Below the pieces are notes generated by a model, which ran no database searches, was not told the origin of the DNA, and worked only from the letters and a program-made list of their open reading frames with translations. From JACKAQ01 sp965227145 (GTDB taxonomy: Bacteria; Calditrichota; Calditrichia; RBG-13-44-9; J075), in the NCBI GenBank assembly GCA_965227145.1, contig OZ245730.1:1798001-1862000 (forward strand): a stretch of DNA of 64,000 nucleotides. Direction: 5' to 3'. Shown in pieces: positions 42,552 to 51,002 of the stretch. How positions within the stretch are numbered: position 1 is the stretch's first letter; every line of letters starts with the position of its first letter. The translations under genes and the position numbers were made by a program.

Positions 42552-45500
42552 ATGAATAGCTGGATCACCCATTGCATCAACCGACCGATTGCCACTTTAG
42601 TGGTGTTCGGCGCGATTGCGATTTCCGGCATTTTTGCCGCATTCCAATTGCCGCTGGAAGTGCTGCCATCGGTGCGGTATGCAAAATTGTTTATCCAGAC
42701 AAGCTGGCCCGGCGCGTCACCCCAATCGGTTGAGGCATACCTGACTTCGCTGATTGAGGGCGAATTGACCCAGGTGCGCGGCATCGCCAATATTCGTTCG
42801 GAATCGCGCGAAGGGTCGTCGCGTATCGAAGTGGAACTGCTCCCGGATTACGATGTCGATTACCTGCGCTTCGCTATTCGCGAGCGGATCAGCTATCTGC
42901 AGGAAAAATTGCCGGAACAATCGCTGCCGCCGCAGATCATTCCGTATCTCCCGGATGAAATCGAGAGCACCCGTTTTTTGAGCTATCGCGTGTTGGGTCC
43001 GTATGACGACGCGTTTTTGCGGGAAACGGCTTTGCGGGTGATTCGTCCGGCGATCAACACCGTTCCGGGCGTTGCCGGGGTGGATGTTTCCGGCGGTCGC
43101 GAACGCCAGATCCAGGTGCGTTTTGATGCGGAATTGCTCCGGGCACACCGCCTGACACCCTCGGATATTACGCTGGCGCTCCAGTCCGCCGGAAAGTCAT
43201 TTGCCGCAGGCAATTTAACCGGCGACGGCGGACGGTTTCAGGTGGTGGTTCGCCAGTCGTTGCAAACGTTGTTTGATATCCGCACGCTGCCCATTCGCCA
43301 AAGCGGCGGGCGAATGCTGGTGCTGCGCGATGTTGCCACGGTGGTGGATACGCTTTCACCGGCGTATGCTTTTCAGCGCATTAACGGGAATGCAACCATA
43401 TTGCTGCACATCGAAAAAGAGCCGCAAACCAACACCATCCGCGTTGCGGATGAAGTGTACGCAATGGTTGCCGCGCTGCAAAGCCGTATGCCGGAAGGCT
43501 TGCAATTGCTGAAGGAAGACGACCAAAGCCTGGCCATCCGAACCAATTTGCAGCAATTGTTTTACCGGGCGCTGTTCAGTTTTTTGGTGATATTGCTGGT
43601 GCTCACGCTGTTTATGCGGCGGCTGCGATTTGCGCTGCTGGTGCAATCGGTGGTGTTTTTCAGCGTGCTGGCAACGCTGTTGCTGCTGTTTGTTTCCGGT
43701 TACAGTCTGAATATTATTACGCTGGCGGGGCTGGCGCTCGGCTTCGGGATTTTGGTGGACAACGCCATCGTTGTGCTGGAAAATATCGATCGCCACGAGC
43801 AGCCGCAGCCGGATGGACGACAGGACGCAGCGCGTGTGGCCGCCGCGACATCTGAGGTGCTGCTACCACTCATCGCATCAACGCTCACAACGCTGGCGGC
43901 AATTCTGCCATTTCTATTTTTGGATGATGAACTGCAATTGTATTACACGCCCTTTGCCGTGACGGTTTCGCTGGCGCTGCTGGTTTCGCTGGTGATCAGT
44001 TTTTTCCTGCTGCCCACGGTCGCATATCACTGGATTTTACGGAAAACCGCGGCTGAACAACCGTCATCGGCGGGAACAATCAACGGACGAATGACCCGGC
44101 GTTATCACCAATCGCTGGCGGTTATTTTGAAACGCCCGGTTGTTGCGCTGCTGTTGGCTGTCTGGCTGTTCGGGTTGCCGGTGTGGCTGCTGCCGTCGTC
44201 TCTCTCGGAAAATGAAAATGAATCTGGCGCGGCTCGCATCGCGAAACAATCTTACAACGCCGTTTTTGGAAACGCGCTGATACAGGATAACCGAAGTTTT
44301 ATCGACCATTTTTTTGGCGGCGCTTTACACCTGTTTTATCGCTACGTTAGTCGTGGTGAAATATGGCGTTGGGACAGCGGAACGAATGTCCGTGTGTATG
44401 CCTCGCTGCCACCAGGAACGGATATTCGCGAAACCGACCGGATTGCCAGACGCCTGGAAGATACCATCTCCGGTATCGATGGCATTGCGCAGGTTCGCAC
44501 CCGGGTGAGCCCGACGTATTTTAATATCGAAGTGCGATTTACTGCCGAAAACCAATGGTCGATCACGCCGTTTCTGGTAAAGGAAAAGCTGATTTCCCGC
44601 GCTGCGCAAACCGGGAACGCCCGCGTTAGTGTGATCGGCTACGGACCGGGATTCAGCAGCGGTGGCAGCGGGGTTACCATGGCCAACCGGCTGGAACTTA
44701 CAGGATACAATTACCGGCAATTGAGCGACTTCGCCGAGGGATTGAAATCCCGGTTGGAGCGCGTTACCCGTGTCCGCGACGTCCGCACCGACCAAACCCG
44801 CCGGTTTTACAGCTTCGATGCCTTCGAAAGTATTTTCCGGTTCGACCGTCCGGCGCTGGCGAAACACGCTGTTTCACTTGCCGGTGCGGTGCAGCAAACC
44901 CGCCCGTATATGTCGCAATATTTATACCGGCAAACCGTTCAACTTGGATGGCGGGAAGTACCGTTTGCAGTGCTGACCAATAATTATCACCGCTTCCAAT
45001 TGTATGAATTTAACCGGTTGCAGATCGCAAATAGCGCAGGAGAATCGCTGCGGCTGGGTGATATCGGTACAGCGGCATTGCGGCGAACTCAGCCGCTCAT
45101 CGAACGCGAAAACCAGAATTATTACAAAATCCTGACCTTCGATTATCTGGCACCGTATCGTTTCGGCAAAGAATTTGTGGATAATTTTGTGACCAATACC
45201 GCCGTTCCCGTCGGGTTTTCGCTGCGCCAAAGCCAATACAACTGGGGTTTTCAAAAATCGGCAAAAGAAATTACCTGGGTGTTGCTGCTGGCACTGCTGC
45301 TGATGTATATGGTGCTCGCCGGGCTTTACGAATCACTATTGTATCCGCTGCTGATTTTTCTGATGATTCCGTTATCGCTGGTGGGCGTGTTTCTGGCGTT
45401 TTACCTGACCGGCACCACCTTCGATCAGGCGGCGTATATCGGAGTGATATTTTTACTGGGGATTGTATTGAACAACGGTATTTTGCTGCTGGATCGCTAC

Positions 45501-45806
45501 AACCAGATTCGCAGGGATCAGCAAAATCAACCCCTGACCGAATCGATCCGGCAGGCCTGTGTGGAGCGCGCTCGCCCCATTTTAATGACGACCTTTACCA
45601 CCATCGCCGGATTGCTGCCGTTGCTGTTGCTGGCGGATACCAACAATTCTCTCGATATCTGGAATACGCTGTCGCTATCGACGATCGGCGGGCTGTGCGG
45701 GGCAACGCTTCTCGGTTTGCTGGTGTTTCCCGCGTTAATTTTGCTGCTGGAAAAACTGCGATATTTCGGTAAACGGAATTCGATTGTTTTTCCCTACCGG
45801 GAATGA
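42552..45806 (+). CDS. RND efflux permease 2
   Basis: A 1084-residue RND transporter of normal layout and a diverged relative of permease 1. The relay helix is GFGILVDNAIVVLENIDR and the later helix GIVLNNGILLLDRYNQ. The pair of permeases with one adaptor recalls MdtB/MdtC heteromers, though here the order is permease, adaptor, permease. The gap to the adaptor is 69 bp. The C-terminal codons contain a piece of the CCGGGAATGACGGGG-type dispersed repeat. It converges on the GroES-like gene. Confidence 0.92.
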   Translation: MNSWITHCINRPIATLVVFGAIAISGIFAAFQLPLEVLPSVRYAKLFIQTSWPGASPQSVEAYLTSLIEGELTQVRGIANIRSESREGSSRIEVELLPDYDVDYLRFAIRERISYLQEKLPEQSLPPQIIPYLPDEIESTRFLSYRVLGPYDDAFLRETALRVIRPAINTVPGVAGVDVSGGRERQIQVRFDAELLRAHRLTPSDITLALQSAGKSFAAGNLTGDGGRFQVVVRQSLQTLFDIRTLPIRQSGGRMLVLRDVATVVDTLSPAYAFQRINGNATILLHIEKEPQTNTIRVADEVYAMVAALQSRMPEGLQLLKEDDQSLAIRTNLQQLFYRALFSFLVILLVLTLFMRRLRFALLVQSVVFFSVLATLLLLFVSGYSLNIITLAGLALGFGILVDNAIVVLENIDRHEQPQPDGRQDAARVAAATSEVLLPLIASTLTTLAAILPFLFLDDELQLYYTPFAVTVSLALLVSLVISFFLLPTVAYHWILRKTAAEQPSSAGTINGRMTRRYHQSLAVILKRPVVALLLAVWLFGLPVWLLPSSLSENENESGAARIAKQSYNAVFGNALIQDNRSFIDHFFGGALHLFYRYVSRGEIWRWDSGTNVRVYASLPPGTDIRETDRIARRLEDTISGIDGIAQVRTRVSPTYFNIEVRFTAENQWSITPFLVKEKLISRAAQTGNARVSVIGYGPGFSSGGSGVTMANRLELTGYNYRQLSDFAEGLKSRLERVTRVRDVRTDQTRRFYSFDAFESIFRFDRPALAKHAVSLAGAVQQTRPYMSQYLYRQTVQLGWREVPFAVLTNNYHRFQLYEFNRLQIANSAGESLRLGDIGTAALRRTQPLIERENQNYYKILTFDYLAPYRFGKEFVDNFVTNTAVPVGFSLRQSQYNWGFQKSAKEITWVLLLALLLMYMVLAGLYESLLYPLLIFLMIPLSLVGVFLAFYLTGTTFDQAAYIGVIFLLGIVLNNGILLLDRYNQIRRDQQNQPLTESIRQACVERARPILMTTFTTIAGLLPLLLLADTNNSLDIWNTLSLSTIGGLCGATLLGLLVFPALILLLEKLRYFGKRNSIVFPYRE

Positions 45807-45823
45807 CGGGGTGGATAACAATT

Positions 45824-46225
45824 TTACTCAAAATCCAGCGGCGGCACGTCATCCGTTTCGAGCGGCGGCAGTTCTACCTGATCGCGGACAAGCAGTAAAA
45901 TTGCACTTTGCGGCACCACAAAATATTCTACATTATCATATTTAATTTCCACCGCGGCTTTTCGCAAAAACAACGCGTAATCGCCGATCCGCGCTTCCAT
46001 CGGAATGTATTTCGGTGCGTTGTCATCGCTGCGGCTCCACGGCTCATCGCCGATCGATGACGGATCCGCCAACGGAATGCCCGGCCCGGTTTTGAAAATA
46101 TAGCCGCGCTGAACGTCGTCGCGCTCTTTTACGGTTTGCGGCAAGTATAAACCTACCTGCGTTTTTTCTTCGGAAGTATCGGGACGAATCAACACGCGAT
46201 CGCCCAAAACGATGATTTCTTTCAT
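45824..46225 (-). CDS. GroES-like co-chaperonin family protein
   Basis: A 133-residue protein of the Cpn10 fold. It begins MKEIIVLGDRVLIRPDTSEE as GroES does, with a mobile-loop-like segment (TQVGLYLPQTVKERDDVQRG), an insert rich in Asp and Pro, then YALFLRKAAVEIKYDNVEYF and an acidic tail (PPLETDDVPPLDFE). It is longer than normal GroES and no groEL is near, so it is probably a second, divergent co-chaperonin. I chose the ATG at 46225, with AAAGG 6 bp upstream; a TTG lies 18 bp earlier. Confidence 0.83.
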   Translation of the reverse strand: MKEIIVLGDRVLIRPDTSEEKTQVGLYLPQTVKERDDVQRGYIFKTGPGIPLADPSSIGDEPWSRSDDNAPKYIPMEARIGDYALFLRKAAVEIKYDNVEYFVVPQSAILLLVRDQVELPPLETDDVPPLDFE

Positions 46226-46271
46226 GTTAACCTTTGATTTCAATAGATTTACAGACGCACTTATTTGCCAA

Positions 46272-46613
46272 TCATCCGGGCGGCCAGGTCATCGCGCGTC
46301 CTCCGAGCAGGTGCAAATGGATGTGAAATACGGTCTGGTTTGCCGATTTGCCATTGTTGAATACCAGCCTGAATCCTTTCTCGCTCAGTTCCAGTTCTTC
46401 GGCAACTTTTTTGGCGGTAGTGATCAGTTTGCCCATCAGTTGCTCGTCCGCGTCGTCCAGTTCGGACACTTTGCCGATGTGCTTTTTCGGGATGATCAGT
46501 GCATGCACCGGCGCCACCGGATTCACATCGTGGAACGCCATCACATGCTCATCTTCGTAAATTTTTTTGGACGGAATTTCGCCGTCGATAATTTTGCAGA
46601 AAATGCAGCTCAT
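46272..46613 (-). CDS. HIT family (histidine triad) protein
   Basis: A 113-residue HINT-type nucleotide hydrolase. It begins SCIFCKIIDGEIPSKKIYED and ends with the triad HIHLHLLGGR. It probably cleaves AMP-lysine or similar phosphoramidates as a homodimer in the cytosol. It lies 46 bp upstream of the GroES-like gene on the same strand. Confidence 0.95.
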   Translation of the reverse strand: MSCIFCKIIDGEIPSKKIYEDEHVMAFHDVNPVAPVHALIIPKKHIGKVSELDDADEQLMGKLITTAKKVAEELELSEKGFRLVFNNGKSANQTVFHIHLHLLGGRAMTWPPG

Positions 46614-46755
46614 AAAATCACCTTGTTTTAATTGAACTTGCAGTCAATAATATAATCAATCGGGATGAAAAAATCGGGGAAAATTTAAACCGGGAAGGAA
46701 TTGCCGTAAAGGCGAGAAGGGAAAATTGGGTACATGGAATAAAAAAATTACATCC

Positions 46756-46781
46756 TCGTTCCAAAGCTTCTGCTTTGGAAC
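46756..46781. repeat. Palindrome between hit and rsmE genes
   Basis: GTTCCAAAGCTTCTGCTTTG followed by GAAC forms a short hairpin. The following ATTTTTTAAAA gives it a terminator-like look on the plus strand, but no plus-strand gene ends here. Confidence 0.45.
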
Positions 46782-46898
46782 GTCCATTTTTTAAAAAACT
46801 CTGCTTTTCTAAATGGAAGCCCTGCTTCCGGAAAATTGGCATTGCGAAGCGGGTGTTTCGCAACGGGTAAGCGCCCTTCGCACCCTTGCGGCAAAAAA

Positions 46899-47612
46899 TT
46901 ATTTCAAAAAAACAGATTTGATTTGCGTGGCAGCGACAATAGCGGCGGTTTCCGCACGGAGAATGGCGTTGTCCAGTTTCGCGAACCGGAAATTCGCGGC
47001 GTCTGCGGCGGCAATTTCTTTTGCGGAAAACCCGCCTTCCGGTCCGATCGCAATGCTGATTTTCTGAGCGGAATCTCGGCAAAATTGCCCAACCGGTTGT
47101 GATTCCCGATCGAGATGCGCCAGCATTCGCAAATCATTTTCCCGTGAATTTCCGGCAGCCAGCCAATCGGAAAATGTCAGCGGTTCGCGCAGTTCCGGCA
47201 GCCAGGCGATGCCGCTCTGTTTCATCGCGCTGACAGCAATTTTGCGTGAGTGGTCAATTTTGAAATGGCGCACGCTGGTGTGTTCGCAAATCAACGGCTG
47301 GATCGCTGCAACGCCCAATTCGGTCAATTTTTCGATCGCCCAATCCATCCGATTGGGGCGAATGCAGGAAATGGCGATCTGCAATGCCGGTTCCGGACGG
47401 GAAATCTGTTCGACGGATTGAATGCTGCATTGAACGGTTTTGCGGCTTTGCCCGGTGATTGTCGCGGTTGCAATCAGCCCGTTGCCGTTGGCGATCGCCA
47501 CCGTTTCGCCCGCGTGTTTGCGAAACACCCGAATGATGTGGTGGCTTTCATCCGGCGAAAGCTCGATAGTTTCGCTGGTTGACAAGAGATCTGGCGCGTA
47601 AAATCGTTCCAT
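46899..47612 (-). CDS. rsmE: 16S rRNA (uracil-1498-N3)-methyltransferase RsmE
   Basis: A 237-residue SPOUT methyltransferase with an N-terminal PUA-like domain (MERFYAPDLLSTSETIELSP, DESHHIIRVFRKHAG) and the C-terminal knot with IAIGPEGGFSAKEI and LDNAILRAETAAI, both diagnostic of RsmE. It methylates U1498 of 16S rRNA with SAM. The length is typical. A 285-bp gap separates it from the HIT gene and contains a palindrome. Confidence 0.95.
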   Translation of the reverse strand: MERFYAPDLLSTSETIELSPDESHHIIRVFRKHAGETVAIANGNGLIATATITGQSRKTVQCSIQSVEQISRPEPALQIAISCIRPNRMDWAIEKLTELGVAAIQPLICEHTSVRHFKIDHSRKIAVSAMKQSGIAWLPELREPLTFSDWLAAGNSRENDLRMLAHLDRESQPVGQFCRDSAQKISIAIGPEGGFSAKEIAAADAANFRFAKLDNAILRAETAAIVAATQIKSVFLK

Positions 47613-47629
47613 TGCTAACTATCTGATTA

Positions 47630-48925
47630 TTAAAAGGATACGCCGGCTTCGATAATCCACTGGCGGTCGCCGGTATCGCTCCAGGCGTGGTCAATTCGCA
47701 ACAAATAAATATACGGCAGGTGGATGTGCAGCCCGGCGCCGTAACCGGTAAACTGGTTTTTCAGGGATAATTCTTCGGAGTGATTCCAGGTTGTGCCGCT
47801 GTCCACAAAAAAGCCCAGACTCAATCCATATTTTAATTGCTGAAAGAAAACCGGCATCACCGGCGCGTTTTCCCACGATAAATATTTGATTGGCACCAGC
47901 CCGATCCGCGCTTCAACGTGGTGCATCATCAAATGGCGACCGGTGAGAATTTTGTCGAAATAGCCGCGAATGCGATTGCCGTAGCCGATAAAAATGCGGT
48001 CGTAAATCGGCAGCTCGGATTCGGGAACGCTGTTGAATGTGAGCAATTGTTTGCCGCCGATGCTCAGCCGGTCGTGAAGTTTGAAATACACCCGGTTATC
48101 AAAATTGAATCGCCAGAATCGCGGTTGTTTTTCGCCCAGCCCGGTGCGGGTAATGTTCCATTTGACATACGCCCCGCTGCGCGGATATTCGAACAAATCC
48201 CGTTTGTCGGTGCGAATTTGCAGCCCGAATTGCGGCACAAAATCCGTGCGGTTTCCGGACACACTGAGCTGGCGGTATTCTTCGGGAAATTCCACCCGTT
48301 TTGCAGAAGCCGAAAGCTGGATGGAGGTGTTCAGCGTCAACCGTTTGCCGAGCGAAACACCGCCGCCGATATGCCGTTCATCGAAATCGAAAAATTTATT
48401 GCCCACCATTTTGCCAAACGCGTTAATGCCAAAAATGAATTTGGCGTTCCGCCCGAGCCAGGGATTGTTGTATCGCATATAAAATGACGGATTGAAACCC
48501 AGCCAGCCGCCCAGCGCCAACTGCTCGTTCATGCCCCGGAAATTGGTGTGTGACAGCGAAAAGCCGTAACTCACCTTGCTCCAGTCGCGTTCGTTAATAA
48601 ACAGCAGCGGCACGGGATACAAATACCATGTTTCGGTCAATTGAACGGTGAGGATTTTGCCCTCGCCCTGCCCGATAATGCCCAATTCCACCCGGTTGAA
48701 CAGAAACAAATTCATCAGGCGGTTTTGGATGAGCTGGAAATCTTCGAGATTGAGTTCGGCGGGAAAATCAAACGGTATCTCTCGCAATACTACTTCATCG
48801 CGGGTTTTCTCGTTGCCAAAAACGATGACACGTTCAATCAAAACCGGGAATGCGTCTTCGTTTTGGGCAACCAAAACGCCGCTCGCAGCACCAAAAAACA
48901 ACAAAAATAAACCAATAAATCGCAT
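47630..48925 (-). CDS. Omp85/BamA-TamA-like outer-membrane protein
   Basis: A 431-residue outer-membrane protein. It has a signal peptide (MRFIGLFLLFFGAASGVLVA), a single POTRA-like domain (VLIERVIVFGNEKTRDEVVL) and a C-terminal 16-strand-type barrel ending in a terminal Phe (WIIEAGVSF). The GYGNRIRGY motif in the late strands corresponds to the conserved loop 6 VRGF/Y of the Omp85 group. It is shorter than BamA, and more like TamA or a short surface-antigen type. I chose the ATG at 48925 because AGAGGA lies 3 bp upstream; a longer frame has no such site. Confidence 0.85.
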   Translation of the reverse strand: MRFIGLFLLFFGAASGVLVAQNEDAFPVLIERVIVFGNEKTRDEVVLREIPFDFPAELNLEDFQLIQNRLMNLFLFNRVELGIIGQGEGKILTVQLTETWYLYPVPLLFINERDWSKVSYGFSLSHTNFRGMNEQLALGGWLGFNPSFYMRYNNPWLGRNAKFIFGINAFGKMVGNKFFDFDERHIGGGVSLGKRLTLNTSIQLSASAKRVEFPEEYRQLSVSGNRTDFVPQFGLQIRTDKRDLFEYPRSGAYVKWNITRTGLGEKQPRFWRFNFDNRVYFKLHDRLSIGGKQLLTFNSVPESELPIYDRIFIGYGNRIRGYFDKILTGRHLMMHHVEARIGLVPIKYLSWENAPVMPVFFQQLKYGLSLGFFVDSGTTWNHSEELSLKNQFTGYGAGLHIHLPYIYLLRIDHAWSDTGDRQWIIEAGVSF

Positions 48926-49030
48926 AAATCCTCTAATTACAAAACCCAACAGCTTTATCCAGTTGTATTCATCATCGCAATTATTGCCAAAAAACTGTAT
49001 TAAATCAACGATTTTTTTTGATGGCAGCAG

Positions 49031-50680
49031 TTACCCGATCCAGATTGGATTGGTGTGGCAGAAACACGGTTCGCCCTCCGGATGATCGCTGAACACCGAC
49101 AACCGCAGATATCCGGTTGGTAATCCGTCAGGAAAATCGATGGTTTTCTCAATCGAACCTGCTGCAAAAACGGGCTGGATCAATTGAATAGATTCTTTTT
49201 GGCTCGGAACATTTCCGGTGATCAACCGGATTTCGCTGATGTTGCCAAACTCCGCAGTGCTTTTCGCGGAAATTTGAGCAGAGAACGGCGTCGCAGCGGC
49301 GATGGTTTCGCCGGGAAAATGGCGTTGTCCGTTTTGTTCGATGCCCAGCCACGCTGCCGGTCCGTTGGAAATCACCGCGCGTTTGCGGGAAAGCTGCGCC
49401 AACACGGCGGTTTCGTCGGGCTTTTCGTCCAGAATAATACCGGTGCGGGTTTGTCCGAGCAATTGCTGGCGATGAAAAACCATCTGCAACAGCGGGATTT
49501 TCACCTGCCGGAAATTGTTGAAATTGCCGTGCGCGTCTGTTCCGGCAAAAATGCCGATTTGCTTTCCGGAGAGCAGCGCCTCGCGCCATTTTTCAAATCC
49601 GTGATCGAAAAAAGCATCTTTTCGTCCGTTGAGCAATTGCCAGCCGCAAAGCGCCGGCAAATGGCGATCGTCTCGCCGCCAAAACCCGCGATTGAGCACC
49701 GCTTTTTGGGAAACCGGCGGCACGTCAAACGGGTGCGCCGCGATAATCAGGGAACCCGGATCGTTGGCATTTACCAGCGAAATCAGTTCCGGCAGCGTGA
49801 GCGTCGGTCGGTTGTGCAGCAGACGGTCGCCACTGTCGCCCGTTCCGGGATAAAACCGGCGATTGCCTAACAGCAGGCAATGCACATTTTCGTTCCGGCT
49901 ATTCCCGACCGAAACTTCTTCCCCGGGAATGATGCAAATATCGGGGTGTGCCGTTTGCGCCGCGCAAATGGTTTGCAAAAATTGATCCCAGCGCGGATTG
50001 GGTTGGCTAACGTGCCAATCATCAACGGAGGATTCGTCGAGATCGAACGAATGATCGGTGATTGCGAAAAATGACAGCCCGAGCGATTGTGCGCAAACTG
50101 CCGTTTCTACGATGGGCGCACCAAATTCCACAGCGTCATCCGTGAAATTGCTGTGAATGTGAATATCGCCCCAATGCATGCCCGGAAGGGCAGGCAAACC
50201 GCTTTCGCCAATGGTTATTTGAAATGGTGCTGCGTTCAATCCGCGATAATTATCCTGAGCCAGCAGTTGTTGCTTTCCGTTAACAGTGTATGCCAAGTTT
50301 GATAAAATCAAATACTTACCGGGCTCGGGAAAAGCGGTTTCCGGTAGCCAGTATGTGTTGCCGGAAAAATATGTGTCGATTGCAGCGTTCACCCGGAATG
50401 TGTGATTGGCAATGGCTTTCGTGTCGCCAAATCGATAAATCGCGACCGAAATATCACCCAGTTTCACCGGAAAGCGGTCGGCATCTTTCACAAACAAAAA
50501 CAACGGGACAGCGTTACCAACAGTGGCACGATGCGGTAAATCGAACACTATTTCGGGTTCTTTTTTGAACAATCGGGAAGGTAATCCGGGAATGCGAAAG
50601 TGGATTTCGGCATAGCCAATCACAAACCAAAGCAAAAATCCGAGCCAAAATGAGACATCAGGTGGTATGGAAGCAGTCAT
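49031..50680 (-). CDS. PHP-domain phosphoesterase-like protein (CehA/McbA family)
   Basis: A 549-residue protein with an N-terminal membrane segment (VSFWLGFLLWFVIGYAEI), a beta-sandwich region and a PHP metal-dependent hydrolase domain. Metal ligands are visible in GDIHIHSNFTD, ITDHSFDL, IPGEEVS, IAAHPFDVPP and FAGTDAHG. A C-terminal beta domain follows. CehA/McbA relatives hydrolyse phosphoesters or carbamates; the substrate here is unknown. It is probably membrane-attached and faces the periplasm. Confidence 0.83.
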   Translation of the reverse strand: MTASIPPDVSFWLGFLLWFVIGYAEIHFRIPGLPSRLFKKEPEIVFDLPHRATVGNAVPLFLFVKDADRFPVKLGDISVAIYRFGDTKAIANHTFRVNAAIDTYFSGNTYWLPETAFPEPGKYLILSNLAYTVNGKQQLLAQDNYRGLNAAPFQITIGESGLPALPGMHWGDIHIHSNFTDDAVEFGAPIVETAVCAQSLGLSFFAITDHSFDLDESSVDDWHVSQPNPRWDQFLQTICAAQTAHPDICIIPGEEVSVGNSRNENVHCLLLGNRRFYPGTGDSGDRLLHNRPTLTLPELISLVNANDPGSLIIAAHPFDVPPVSQKAVLNRGFWRRDDRHLPALCGWQLLNGRKDAFFDHGFEKWREALLSGKQIGIFAGTDAHGNFNNFRQVKIPLLQMVFHRQQLLGQTRTGIILDEKPDETAVLAQLSRKRAVISNGPAAWLGIEQNGQRHFPGETIAAATPFSAQISAKSTAEFGNISEIRLITGNVPSQKESIQLIQPVFAAGSIEKTIDFPDGLPTGYLRLSVFSDHPEGEPCFCHTNPIWIG

Positions 50681-51002
50681 TCCCTTGCGCTTTTCAATCG
50701 TAATCGGTTACCGTTTTTCATTCGGGAAGTTACAGCACTTCCGGCAAAAATGCCAGCAAATTTCAGATCTCCGGCGGTGTGGGTGGCGCATCGAAACAGA
50801 GGTTTTGGCGAAAAAAAATGTGTTCGAAAAAGCTTTTCAGTGCATTCGCCCCAAAAAAGCACCATATTATTGATAATTAGCAAAACTGTTTGGATGTTCG
50901 GCTTTACTGCTTCAACAATGGTGTAAACTCAAATAAAATCTGCACAGCGAGCCAGTCGGGTTCAGCTTAATACCAATCGCTAAATTTTGGGAGAATCTAT
51001 CG
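50681..51002. other. Divergent promoter region, nothing specific seen
   Basis: The gap lies between divergent genes. A GGGAGA ribosome binding site precedes the antiporter start at 51003. I recognise no repeat, RNA gene or clear -35/-10 pair. Confidence 0.5.
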
